Part shown: positions 17,736 through 25,937 of the stretch, piece after piece
How the letters are laid out: every line of letters starts with the position of its first letter
Position numbering within the stretch: the stretch's first letter is position 1
Assembly: GCF_001306145.1 (NCBI RefSeq)
Contig: NZ_LGKO01000004.1
Location: 62,001-126,000 of the forward strand
DNA length: 64,000 nt
Direction: 5' to 3'
Source: Thermanaerothrix daxensis
GTDB lineage: Bacteria; Chloroflexota; Anaerolineae; Anaerolineales; Anaerolineaceae
The notes under the pieces: generated by a model
Told to the model about the DNA's origin: nothing
The model's input: only the letters and a program-made list of their open reading frames with translations
The model's database searches: none
Position numbers and translations under genes: made by a program

Positions 17736-19082
17736 TTAGAACAGGGCGTGATAGCGTTCCCAAATGCGTGGCGCCAATTGTCGCGCCTCATAGGCGATTT
17801 TCTCTGCATCCAACGTGAGCAGTTCTCGTTCGCGCATCAGCACTTTCCCGGCCACAATGGTCGTGGTAACCATGCTTTCATGGAATCCGAATACGATGTG
17901 CCAGGGAAGGTTATCGGGAGTCAACGGCGTAAATGGATGGTAATCCACAAATATGAGATCGGCTTGCGCTCCAGGAGCAATGACCCCAATTGGCCCACAA
18001 TTGAACTGCTGGGTAGCCAAAGCCGCGTTGTTGTAGATCGCCATTTTGACCACATCCGTGGCCGGCATACGGCGCGGATCCAGATGCCACAGTTTATGGG
18101 CAAGATAGGCCGCTTTCCATTCTTCCCACATGGCATTGGAAAAGCCATCATTCCCGAGACATACCTTAACCCCTGCTCGCAACATTCCCTCGGTCATGGC
18201 CATGCCCACTGCATTATTCATATTGGAGCGCGGCTGGTGTGTCACCCACGTACCTGTCTCGGCCAGCAGGTTGATCTCGCGGACATCCACATGCACTGCA
18301 TGGACTACAATGGACCTTGGCCCCAAAATCCCGTGTCGGTAAAGGCGATCCACCACGCGTTCACCATAACGGTGCAAACTATCATACTCGTCCACGGGAT
18401 GTTCGGCAACGTGGATATGGAACCCCACGTCCTCACCAACCCGCTCTCTACAAGCGCGTAAGGTTGCTTCGCCCAAAGTCAAGGAGGCATGCAGCCCAAA
18501 CATGGCGCTCAGACGCCCACCAAGAGGATGTTCGCGTTTAACGTATTCGATAAATCGCAGATTCTCCTCAATCCCAGCCTGTGCGCGCTCGGGTCCATCG
18601 CGATCTGTGACCTCATAACACAATGAGGCTCTAACACCACTCTGTTCCACTGCACGCGCGATATCATCCAGCGAACCCGCTATGGCATTGGGAGAAGCAT
18701 GGTGATCTATCAAAGTAGTCGTACCGTGACGTATGGCATCCACCAAACACACCATGGCGGAGTAATAAACAGCCTCATGAGAAAGCGATTTATCCAATGA
18801 CCACCACAGTTTTTCCAGAATCTCGGGGAAATCAGCGGGAGCGGGTCCAGGGATTGCCAGACCCCGGGCAAAAGCACCATAAAAATGGGTATGGGCGCAA
18901 ATGTTGCCAGGCATCACATATTGGCCTTTTGCATCCAGACGCTCTTCCTGAGGGTATTTGGCTAATAAGGTTTGGGTGGGACCGATTTCCTGAATGCGCT
19001 CATTGTCAATATATATGGTATGGTTCTCGAGGATACGATTGGGGGACTCCCAGGTAATCAGAGTACCATTCGTGATTAACAT
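17736..19082 (-). CDS. ssnA: SsnA-like amidohydrolase, first gene of the F420/hydroxylase operon
   Basis: A 448-residue amidohydrolase-superfamily protein close to E. coli SsnA: YVMPGNICAHTHFYGAFARGLA, LEKLWWSLDKSLSHEAVYYSA and TTLIDHHASPNAIAGSLDDIA. Metal ligands are in CAHTHF, the HIHVAEHPVDEYD segment and the late NDGFS Asp. SsnA occurs in selenium-dependent purine hydroxylase clusters and is probably an aminohydrolase of a purine or related ring, though its substrate is unproven. The ATG at 19082 has the SD GAGGTGG. It is the promoter-proximal gene, behind a structured leader. Confidence 0.88.
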   Translation of the reverse strand: MLITNGTLITWESPNRILENHTIYIDNERIQEIGPTQTLLAKYPQEERLDAKGQYVMPGNICAHTHFYGAFARGLAIPGPAPADFPEILEKLWWSLDKSLSHEAVYYSAMVCLVDAIRHGTTTLIDHHASPNAIAGSLDDIARAVEQSGVRASLCYEVTDRDGPERAQAGIEENLRFIEYVKREHPLGGRLSAMFGLHASLTLGEATLRACRERVGEDVGFHIHVAEHPVDEYDSLHRYGERVVDRLYRHGILGPRSIVVHAVHVDVREINLLAETGTWVTHQPRSNMNNAVGMAMTEGMLRAGVKVCLGNDGFSNAMWEEWKAAYLAHKLWHLDPRRMPATDVVKMAIYNNAALATQQFNCGPIGVIAPGAQADLIFVDYHPFTPLTPDNLPWHIVFGFHESMVTTTIVAGKVLMRERELLTLDAEKIAYEARQLAPRIWERYHALF

Positions 19083-19114
19083 AAACCACCTCAGACAGAT
19101 CAAATTAACAAAGG

Positions 19115-19143
19115 CGCCCGTGGTCTAGTCATGTTCACGGGCG
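19115..19143 (-). repeat. 8-bp inverted repeat in the ssnA leader
   Basis: CGCCCGTG (19115-19122) and CACGGGCG (19136-19143) form a perfect stem with a 13-nt loop. On the transcribed minus strand a run of nine T lies just before it, not after it, and another GCCCGTG copy (plus strand 19157-19163) precedes that T-run. The downstream CACGGGC on the RNA could pair with either copy, which is the geometry of two alternative hairpins. Confidence 0.5.
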
Positions 19144-19217
19144 TCAGAAAAAAAAACACGGGCTTAGCGAAGGAAGAAGGGGAGAAATTAGCAGACAGGT
19201 GTAAGTACAGACTCATT

Positions 19218-19308
19218 GGATCGGTGGACCTTATCCGGCGGCACTTTTCGACGGGCTAGTGGGATTGCCCGACGCCAGTCAAGCAGTGCTTGAACTGACC
19301 ACCGATTC
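19218..19308 (-). ncRNA. Candidate structured RNA leader (possible riboswitch) of the ssnA-F420-hydroxylase operon
   Basis: The minus-strand leader can fold into a multi-branched element. P1 pairs 19220-19227 with 19299-19306 (ATCGGTGG/CCACCGAT, extendable by two pairs). P2 is a hairpin at 19276-19297 (CAGT-CAAGC ... GCTTG-ACTG with one bulge). P3 is a hairpin at 19252-19271 (CGGGC/GCCCG). Unpaired joining sequence on the + strand includes CCTTATCCGGCGGCACTTTT. It begins just downstream of a minus-strand TAAAAT (19317-19322). I cannot match it to Moco, purine, cobalamin, TPP or other riboswitch cores I know. Folding was done by eye. Confidence 0.5.
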
Positions 19309-19368
19309 CTGCATATATTTTAGCACAAAACAAAAACAGAGGAAGTGTTTTTGTCTTACATTTCCAAT

Positions 19369-19374
19369 TATAAT
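19369..19374 (+). promoter_or_regulatory. TATAAT -10 box upstream of the dipeptidase gene
   Basis: A perfect TATAAT lies 34 nt upstream of the chosen ATG (19408). The -35 region 17 nt upstream (TGTTTT) is weak. A start of transcription near 19381 would leave the AGGAG at 19396-19400 in the leader and exclude the upstream in-frame GTG at 19345. Confidence 0.45.
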
Positions 19375-19407
19375 CGGTTTATCCCGATTGGATACAGGAG
19401 TTTGAAC

Positions 19408-20796
19408 ATGATGTCGGACAAAACCCAAGCCCTGAATTACATTGAGCGCCACCGCCAGGCTTTTCTCAATGCCTTAATGGAATTTGTGAGCATTCCATCT
19501 GTTTCCACTGATTCAGATCACAAAGGGAATATTCTCCAAGCCGCTCGCTGGTTGGTTAACGAGTTGCAGCGCCTTGGTTTCACTAACGCCAGATTGGTTG
19601 AAACACCGGGGCATCCTGTGGTCTTTGCCTATACCGATCCGCCGCTACTGGATAGCCCTACTGTCTTAATTTATGGGCATTACGATGTTCAACCCCCTGA
19701 TCCCTACGAAGAATGGAAAAATCCACCATTTTCGCCGTGGTTAGAAGGAGAACACCTTTATGGGCGCGGTGCCTCGGACATGAAAGGCCAGGTCGTGGCT
19801 GCCCTTAAGGCGGTGGAGGCCATCGCAACGACCGGTTCTCTTCCTCTCAATATCATCTGGGTCATTGAAGGAGAAGAAGAAATCGGATCGCCCAACCTAG
19901 GTCAATTCCTTGAACAGAACCGCCACCTTCTTAGGGCGGATGTGGCCTTAAATCTGGACACGGGAATGATTGCTCCCGATCAACCCACGATTACTTACGC
20001 GCTACGGGGTGTAGCCGCGTTCGAACTCCGTGTTTACGGGCCCGAACGCGATTTGCATTCCGGGCTTTTTGGGGGTGTGGTACACAACCCTGCTCAGGCG
20101 TTGTGCGAACTGATTGCTGGAATGCATGATGCCTCTGGAAGAGTGCTGATCCCCGGCTTTTATGACCGCGTCCGACCCCTCGATGAGGAAGAACGCCGGG
20201 AATTGGCTCGCATTCCCTTTAAGGAGATAGAACTGGTCCGCATTCTTGGTGTGCCTCACCTTTATGGCGAAGCGGATTACACGCCAATCGAACGCATTGG
20301 CGCCCGGCCAACCCTGGAAATCAACGGGCTTTATTCGGGCTACACCGGCCAGGGATCTAAAACAATCATCCCGGCATGGGCAATGGCAAAGATCTCGACA
20401 CGCCTGGTTCCCGACCAGGATCCCGAAGAAGTCCATCAACAATTACGTGCCTACCTCGAGGCGAAATGCCCCCCTACGGTGCGGTGGGAATTAACCGCCT
20501 TCGCAGGTTCTCCGGCTTCGATCACCGATCGCCATCATCCTGGGGTCCGCGCGCTGGCACATGCACTGAAGAGTGTCTGGGGCAAAGACCCTCTCTTCCG
20601 CCGCGAGGGTGGAAGTGTCCCCGTAGTTGGCATGATGCAGCGCATCCTTGGACTGGAATCGGCCCTCTCTGGATTTGGATTGCCCGATGATCACATTCAT
20701 TCCCCCAATGAACGGCTCCATCTACCCACCTGGTATCGAGGCATTCAAGCCGTGATTGAATTTCTGCTGAGCTATCCCGAATTTGCTCGCGTCTGA
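19408..20796 (+). CDS. M20-family dipeptidase / metallopeptidase
   Basis: A 462-residue M20/M25/M40 family enzyme. The zinc ligand segments are IYGHYDVQPPDPYEEWKNPPF, LYGRGASDMKGQVVAAL (metal-bridging Asp) and WVIEGEEEIGSPNL (general-base Glu followed by Glu ligand). A dimerisation domain (ERDLHSGLFGGVVHNPAQAL) lies in the middle. It probably hydrolyses dipeptides in the cytoplasm. No signal peptide is present. The ATG at 19408 has AGGAG with 7-nt spacing. The stop overlaps the SD of the DUF1385 gene. Confidence 0.9.
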   Translation: MMSDKTQALNYIERHRQAFLNALMEFVSIPSVSTDSDHKGNILQAARWLVNELQRLGFTNARLVETPGHPVVFAYTDPPLLDSPTVLIYGHYDVQPPDPYEEWKNPPFSPWLEGEHLYGRGASDMKGQVVAALKAVEAIATTGSLPLNIIWVIEGEEEIGSPNLGQFLEQNRHLLRADVALNLDTGMIAPDQPTITYALRGVAAFELRVYGPERDLHSGLFGGVVHNPAQALCELIAGMHDASGRVLIPGFYDRVRPLDEEERRELARIPFKEIELVRILGVPHLYGEADYTPIERIGARPTLEINGLYSGYTGQGSKTIIPAWAMAKISTRLVPDQDPEEVHQQLRAYLEAKCPPTVRWELTAFAGSPASITDRHHPGVRALAHALKSVWGKDPLFRREGGSVPVVGMMQRILGLESALSGFGLPDDHIHSPNERLHLPTWYRGIQAVIEFLLSYPEFARV

Positions 20797-20806
20797 GGTT
20801 GCCCCT

Positions 20807-21763
20807 ATGAATCGGCCGCTAAAACTCCCAGCCTACGGAGGCCAGGCTTTGATTGAAGGGGTCCTCATGCGTGGCCGGCACGCCGTCGCAGCGGCTATGC
20901 GAAGCCCTCAGGGGGAGATCATCCTTCAATCCGAGCCTCTCCGGGGCATTTACCTTACCCGCCTGACCAGCATCCCGTTTCTAAGAGGATTAGTGATTTT
21001 ATGGGATGCGCTAGGGCTGGGAATGCGCTATCTCTCGATATCGGCCAACCTGCAAGCCAACGATGAGAGCGAGAAGATCGAAGGACCTGCCTGGGCGTTG
21101 ACTCTGGTCATTAGTCTGGCACTGGCGGTGGGACTGTTTTTCCTGCTCCCCGCTTTGCTGGGCAAAGGCCTCCAGGCCTGGCTGGGGCTTTCAGGGTTGG
21201 CAACCAATCTCATAGAGGGAGTGCTGCGCTTGGTGGCTGTAATCGGCTATATCTGGGGAATCGGACGCATTCCAGATATTCAACGGGTGTTCGCCTACCA
21301 CGGCGCCGAGCACAAAACCATCAACGCCTACGAAGCCGGAGCGGAATTGACGCCGGAGAATATCAACCGCTATCCTCTTGAACACCCGCGTTGTGGTACT
21401 TCCTTCATCCTTACTCTGGTGGTGCTCTCGGTCCTGGTTTTCTCCATCCTTGGGGATCTACCGTGGCTGGGGCTAATTCTCAGCCGGGTTTTACTCATCC
21501 CCATACTTGCCATGCTGGCCTATGAATATATTCGCTGGGTCGCCGATCATCTTGATAACCCGTTAGTTAGCCAATTGATTCGCCCTAATCTATGGCTACA
21601 AAAACTGACCACCCGCCCGCCCAGCCTGGACATGCTGGAGGTTAGCATCGCCGCTTTCAAAGCCATGTTAGAACTTGAAACCGCCCTCGCTTCGAACTCA
21701 CTTAATCGCCAAGAATCTGCACCACCAGTCGTCGCTGCCGTGGACGCACATCAAAATCAATAA
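20807..21763 (+). CDS. DUF1385 membrane protein
   Basis: A 318-residue polytopic membrane protein with the DUF1385 pattern: YGGQALIEGVLMRGRHAVAAAMR at the N-terminus, four to five hydrophobic segments between about residues 85 and 235, and the family motif YHGAEHKTINAYEAG in the middle. DUF1385 proteins are conserved in many bacteria beside prmC/prfA or rpmE and have no agreed function. The ATG has GAGG 8 nt upstream and the gene starts 10 nt after the dipeptidase stop. Its 3' end overlaps the convergent yjbQ gene by 62 nt. Confidence 0.85.
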   Translation: MNRPLKLPAYGGQALIEGVLMRGRHAVAAAMRSPQGEIILQSEPLRGIYLTRLTSIPFLRGLVILWDALGLGMRYLSISANLQANDESEKIEGPAWALTLVISLALAVGLFFLLPALLGKGLQAWLGLSGLATNLIEGVLRLVAVIGYIWGIGRIPDIQRVFAYHGAEHKTINAYEAGAELTPENINRYPLEHPRCGTSFILTLVVLSVLVFSILGDLPWLGLILSRVLLIPILAMLAYEYIRWVADHLDNPLVSQLIRPNLWLQKLTTRPPSLDMLEVSIAAFKAMLELETALASNSLNRQESAPPVVAAVDAHQNQ

Positions 21764-22118
21764 AGATCACCTGCTGCCAGGTGCCCAGACTCAAGCGACG
21801 TTCCACAAACGGAATGGTCAGCGAGGGTCCCAGCATTGCTGCTCGGAGATGGCTGTGACCGTTGTTGTCACCCCAACGGTAATTATGAGCGTAATCACGC
21901 TCCGAGGGGATCCACTCCTCCAGAAGTTGTCGTAAATCGCTGATACAACCAGGCTCATATTCGATGGTGGTGAGCGCGCTGGTGCTGGAAGGGGTAAAGA
22001 TCACCACAACCCCATTTTCAATCCCGCTTTCCTCCACTGCACGCGAGATCAGCGAGGTGATTTCCTGCACGTCTGTGTTCCCCCGAGTGGATAAAGACAG
22101 ATAAGTTGTCTTGACCAT
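21702..22118 (-). CDS. YjbQ/UPF0047 family (secondary thiamine-phosphate synthase) protein
   Basis: A 138-residue protein matching UPF0047: VVIFTPSSTSALTTIEYEPGCISDLRQLLEEWIPSE, YAHNYRWGDNNGHSHLRAAMLGPSLTIPFV, and LGTWQQVIFIDFD. The His/Asp residues of the HNYR...D-N-x-H-S-H pattern form the family's metal site. YjbQ was reported to have weak thiamine-phosphate synthase activity in E. coli; its main role is uncertain. The SD GGGAG lies upstream. It is transcribed against its neighbours and overlaps the DUF1385 gene tail to tail. Confidence 0.85.
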   Translation of the reverse strand: MVKTTYLSLSTRGNTDVQEITSLISRAVEESGIENGVVVIFTPSSTSALTTIEYEPGCISDLRQLLEEWIPSERDYAHNYRWGDNNGHSHLRAAMLGPSLTIPFVERRLSLGTWQQVIFIDFDVRPRQRRLVVQILGD

Positions 22119-22179
22119 TCCGTTCTCCCGGTTATAGCATTGTCAGGAATTGGGTTGAAAACCAATGCACTGAACGGCC

Positions 22180-22207
22180 TTGACGGGCTTGCCGCACATA
22201 TTATACT
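22180..22207 (+). promoter_or_regulatory. Sigma-70-type promoter for the comEA-pgpH-dgkA operon
   Basis: TTGACG at 22180-22185 and TATACT at 22202-22207 are separated by 16 nt. Predicted initiation near 22214 fits a translation start at 22248 and rules out the upstream ATG at 22140. Confidence 0.6.
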
Positions 22208-22247
22208 GAGGATGATCCCATCTCATTTCTTTTTTCGACACCTCTCT

Positions 22248-22844
22248 ATGGAAAGCTCTTCTCTCAAATCCTGGCAGATCCTGATTTTAGGAATACTAAT
22301 TGGCCTTTTGTCCGCTGGCCTTATTTTGCTGGTAAGCGCTCCACCGAGGGCTCAAGCAATTCTCCTCCTTCCGACCAAAACCCTCCGCCCCTGGGTGATT
22401 CACCTCTCCGGCGCGGTGGCTACCCCCGGCGTTTATGAAATTGCACCCGAGAGCCGGCTTCGAGATGTCATCGCCCTTGCAGGCGGGTTGCTTCCTCAGG
22501 CAGACCTGGAAGCCATTAACCTGGCAGTACGCTTGAATGATGGGGTCAAAATTCGCATTCCTTATCAGGGTGAAACGCCCCCCGCCCCAATAATCGAGAT
22601 GCCCGTCCTTCCCGAAAGTTCTGAAGAGGCACCGGTGGCTAACACCACTCGCGTAGATATCAACCATGCCAACGCCGAGCAACTGGAGGCTCTTCCAGGG
22701 ATCGGCAAAACTCGGGCAGATGCCATTGTTGAATACCGTCAGAAGCACGGCAATTTTGATACAATTGAACAGATCCAGAATGTTCCGGGCATTGGGCCGA
22801 CGATTTTCGAGCAAATCCGGGATCTTATTGTAGTGACCCCATAA
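22248..22844 (+). CDS. comEA: ComEA-like SLBB/helix-hairpin-helix protein
   Basis: A membrane-anchored protein of about 198 aa. An N-terminal TM segment (WQILILGILIGLLSAGLILLVSA) is followed by an SLBB domain (IHLSGAVATPGVYEIAPESRLRDVIALAGGL). A ComEA-type double helix-hairpin-helix DNA-binding domain ends the protein (INHANAEQLEALPGIGKTRADAIVEYRQKHGNF; NVPGIGPTIFEQIRDLI). ComEA binds incoming DNA at the membrane during natural transformation. No comEC is visible nearby. The start at 22248 is favoured by the promoter position and by the TM beginning at once, although its SD is weak. Confidence 0.85.
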   Translation: MESSSLKSWQILILGILIGLLSAGLILLVSAPPRAQAILLLPTKTLRPWVIHLSGAVATPGVYEIAPESRLRDVIALAGGLLPQADLEAINLAVRLNDGVKIRIPYQGETPPAPIIEMPVLPESSEEAPVANTTRVDINHANAEQLEALPGIGKTRADAIVEYRQKHGNFDTIEQIQNVPGIGPTIFEQIRDLIVVTP

Positions 22845-22871
22845 ATGCTAATCGAGATTGGAGAGAAAGCG

Positions 22872-23327
22872 ATGGGAGAATTAAAAGCAAAACTCGAAGC
22901 GGCACTGCGAGATGCCATGCGCAGCGGTGACGAAGTTCGCAAGCGAACCATCCGTATGATCCTCTCAGCCATTCGCCTAGCGGAGGTTGAGAAAGGGAGT
23001 GGGCTGGATGATAACGCGACTCTGGCCCTCCTACATAAAGAGGTTAAATCCCGCCGTGAAACCATCGAAGATGCTCAAAAAGGCCAACGCTCTGATCTGG
23101 TGCAGGCTGCCGAGGCAGAAATCCAGGTCATTCAAGAATTTTTACCTCAGGCGCTATCGGAAGCAGAATTGCTCGCCATGGCCAAATCTGCCATTGAAGA
23201 GGCCGGGGCGAAAACCCCAGCGGACATGGGAAAAGTGATGAAAATTCTCATGCCGCGCCTGCAAGGACGTGCCAGTGGGGAAACCGCCAGCCGGGTTGTG
23301 CGGGAGCTCCTACAAAAGGAGACATGA
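22872..23327 (+). CDS. GatB/YqeY domain protein
   Basis: A 151-residue YqeY-type protein, homologous to the tRNA-binding tail domain of GatB. It has LEAALRDAMRSGDEVRKRTIRMILSAI, LLHKEVKSRRETIEDAQKGQRSDLV, and the C-terminal TPADMGKVMKILMPRLQGRASGETASRVVRELL. The role of stand-alone YqeY is not settled; it is assumed to touch tRNA. The ATG at 22872 has GGAGAG upstream; the ORF could start earlier at 22845 but that sequence carries no homology. The stop overlaps pgpH by 4 nt. Confidence 0.88.
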   Translation: MGELKAKLEAALRDAMRSGDEVRKRTIRMILSAIRLAEVEKGSGLDDNATLALLHKEVKSRRETIEDAQKGQRSDLVQAAEAEIQVIQEFLPQALSEAELLAMAKSAIEEAGAKTPADMGKVMKILMPRLQGRASGETASRVVRELLQKET

Positions 23328-25480
23328 AGACTTTACGTTTTCCTCCATCGCTGGTTGAGCGTCTTAATCGCATTGCCATTAAGCGCGCTCTGTTGATCCT
23401 TTGCAGCCTCCTCTCCCTCGGAGCGCTGCTCTTTCCCATTGCCATCCGCCCTCCGTACTTGAGCCTTAAGGTTGGCGATGTTGCAACCCAAGACATACTG
23501 GCTCCTAAGAATTTGACGTTTGTCAGTGATGTGCTGACTCGTCAAGCCCAAGAGGAAGCCCGCAAATCGGTTGCCCCGGTTTACCTTCCTCCTGACCCCT
23601 CTATCACGCGTCGCCAGATTGAAAAATTGCAACTGGCGCTAAATTACATCACAACGGTTCGTTATGACCCATATGCCACGGCCGAACAAAAGATTGAGGA
23701 CTTGCGGGCTCTGGCCGAAATTCCTCTTTCTGAGGAAACGGCGCGGCTGATCATAGATCTAAATGACAATCAGTGGCAAACCATTCAGCAAGAAGCCTTG
23801 CTTACCCTCGAGCAGGTCATGCGGGGCACCATTCGAGAGGATCGCCTGGAGGAAGCCCGTCAGAGTGTCCCCGGGATGATCAGTTTCACCCTTCCTGAGG
23901 AACAGGCTCGCATCGTCGCGGACCTGGTAACGCCCTTGGTTCAGCCCAATAGCCTATACAGCGAAGCACTGACCGAAAAAGCCCGCGAAGAGGCCGCCAA
24001 ACGTGTTGAGCCCGTCACACGCTCTTACCTGGCGGGCGAGGTTATCGTGCGCCGCGGTCAGCTGATCACCCCGGTTGTCATGGAGGCCCTGGAGAAATTC
24101 GGCCTGGTTGAAACCGAAAACCGTTACCGGGAGATTGCAGCAGCCACTGCACTGGTAGCCTCTCTGAGTGTCTTCATTGGTCTTTATTTCACCCGCCGAC
24201 GCGCCCCCTCGCTCGAAAGTCTTAAGGCCCTTTTGCTGCTGGCACTCACCTTCCTGGCATTCCTTTATGCTGCCCGCATCATCATTCCCAATCGAGTCGT
24301 TGTTCCCTACTTATATCCTCTGCCTGCTTTCGCCCTCACCGTGGCCAGTCTCTATAACCTGGAGATCGGACTCATTTTCTCGTTAGTACTGAGCCTGCTC
24401 TCGACCTACAATCTGCCCAACGCACTCGGATTGTTCATGTTCTACCTCCTCACCAGCCTGGTAGGCATTCTGGCATTAGGAAAGGCCCGCCGGGTGGCCA
24501 ACTTTTTTGGAGCAGGCATCGCCATTGGGCTGATCGGGAGCGCCATGATTATCGCCTTTCGTCTGCCCGACCCTTTTGCGGATTGGATCGGCATCACTAC
24601 CCTGGTGGGGTCTTCGTTCATTAATGGCATTGCTTCGGCCAGTCTGACCCTCCTGCTCCAATTTCTCTTTTCTCAAGCCCTGGGGGTCATCACCCCGCTA
24701 CAACTCCTGGATCTGCTTCGACCTGATCATCCTCTGCTTCAATTCGTTCTGCGAAACGCCCCGGGGTCCTACCAACACAGCCTTCAGGTCGCCAATCTTG
24801 CCGAGCAAGCAGCCGAAGCCATCGGCGCAGACACCCTGCTGACCCGCGTTGGGGCCATTTACCACGACATTGGCAAGGCTGTTAATCCGGCCTTCTTCAT
24901 TGAAAACCAGGTCCAGGGAAAGACCAACCCCCATAATGAACTGGATCCCTACACCAGTGCTGAGATCATCATTCGCCACGTGGAGGATGGTGTGCAACTG
25001 GCGCGCAAGCACCGCCTCCCCCCTCGGATTATTGACTTCATCCGTGAGCACCACGGCACCCTGATCGCCCGCTACCAATATGCCCGTGCGCTTGAAGCAG
25101 CAGGTAACGATCCCACCCAGGTGGATATGGAACGCTTTCGCTACCCAGGGCCTCCTCCTCAATCCCGCGAGACTGCCCTCCTCATGCTGGCAGACATGAC
25201 CGAGGCACGTGCCCGGGCTGAAACCCCCACCGAGGAAGAAGAATTCCGGAATCTGGTGCGCAAAGCCATTGAGTATTGCCAGCGCGAAGGGCAATTAGAT
25301 CAGACCAACCTGACCCTGCGTGATTTTTATCTGATTACCGAATCCTTCACCAAAACCCTGCTTAACGCCTATCATCCACGGATCAAATACCCCGAGGTCC
25401 AGCCAATTTCCAAATCCTCGGATGAGCCGGAAACTCAACCCATAGAATCTCCATCCCCTCTGGAAAGTCACTCCCCATGA
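23324..25480 (+). CDS. pgpH: 7TM-HD phosphohydrolase of the PgpH/YqfF family (c-di-AMP phosphodiesterase)
   Basis: A 718-residue membrane protein with all three parts of the PgpH family. An N-terminal anchor (around residues 18-45) precedes an extracytoplasmic 7TMR-HDED domain (about 50-255). A bundle of seven TM helices follows (about 270-470). The cytoplasmic HD domain has HSLQVANLAEQAA, GAIYHDIGKAVNPAFFIENQ, and the distal EHHGT and MLADMTEARAR motifs. Family members hydrolyse c-di-AMP to pApA. The HD catalytic residues are present. It sits in the classic context ahead of ybeY and dgkA. Confidence 0.92.
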   Translation: MKTLRFPPSLVERLNRIAIKRALLILCSLLSLGALLFPIAIRPPYLSLKVGDVATQDILAPKNLTFVSDVLTRQAQEEARKSVAPVYLPPDPSITRRQIEKLQLALNYITTVRYDPYATAEQKIEDLRALAEIPLSEETARLIIDLNDNQWQTIQQEALLTLEQVMRGTIREDRLEEARQSVPGMISFTLPEEQARIVADLVTPLVQPNSLYSEALTEKAREEAAKRVEPVTRSYLAGEVIVRRGQLITPVVMEALEKFGLVETENRYREIAAATALVASLSVFIGLYFTRRRAPSLESLKALLLLALTFLAFLYAARIIIPNRVVVPYLYPLPAFALTVASLYNLEIGLIFSLVLSLLSTYNLPNALGLFMFYLLTSLVGILALGKARRVANFFGAGIAIGLIGSAMIIAFRLPDPFADWIGITTLVGSSFINGIASASLTLLLQFLFSQALGVITPLQLLDLLRPDHPLLQFVLRNAPGSYQHSLQVANLAEQAAEAIGADTLLTRVGAIYHDIGKAVNPAFFIENQVQGKTNPHNELDPYTSAEIIIRHVEDGVQLARKHRLPPRIIDFIREHHGTLIARYQYARALEAAGNDPTQVDMERFRYPGPPPQSRETALLMLADMTEARARAETPTEEEEFRNLVRKAIEYCQREGQLDQTNLTLRDFYLITESFTKTLLNAYHPRIKYPEVQPISKSSDEPETQPIESPSPLESHSP

Positions 25481-25926
25481 TCAACCTCATAATTGAACCT
25501 CCTTTCGAAAACCGGGTAAATGAAGATTCGATTATCCAGGCCGCTGAAACCGTCTTGAAGCACCAAAACAAGGATGTGGACCTTTCCATAGTAATCAGCG
25601 ACAACAATGAGTTACAACGCCTTAATCGCGAGTTCCTTGGTGATGATGTTCCCACCGATGTGCTATCCTTCCCTTCCGGCGAGGTTGACCCGGATACACA
25701 GCGCCTCTATGCCGGTGATATCATCATTTCGTGGGAAAAAGCAAACGAACAGGCCCAAAAATCTGGTCATAGCCTGGAATGTGAAATGACTTTGCTGGTT
25801 GTGCATGGCGTTCTGCACCTGCTGGGCTACGACCACGCCGAAGAAGATGAGAAACAAATCATGTGGCGTCTTCAGTCTGAAATCCTTCAATCCCTGGGTT
25901 GCAATTCCCAAATCTTACCTGATTGA
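25477..25926 (+). CDS. ybeY: YbeY endoribonuclease
   Basis: A 149-residue YbeY. The zinc-binding motif H-x3-H-x5-H is complete in VVHGVLHLLGYDHAEEDE, and the upstream segment LNREFLGDDVPTDVLSFP is the family signature. YbeY is a metal-dependent RNase for 16S rRNA 3' end maturation and ribosome quality control. It overlaps pgpH by 4 nt upstream and dgkA by 4 nt if the TTG start of dgkA is used. Confidence 0.95.
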   Translation: MINLIIEPPFENRVNEDSIIQAAETVLKHQNKDVDLSIVISDNNELQRLNREFLGDDVPTDVLSFPSGEVDPDTQRLYAGDIIISWEKANEQAQKSGHSLECEMTLLVVHGVLHLLGYDHAEEDEKQIMWRLQSEILQSLGCNSQILPD

Positions 25927-25937
25927 AAGGCAAGCGC

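Noticed and set aside
19115-19163. Rho-independent terminator near the ssnA start
   Set aside because: The T-run on the minus strand lies before the stem rather than after it, and on the plus strand it is an A-run. The geometry does not fit a simple terminator.
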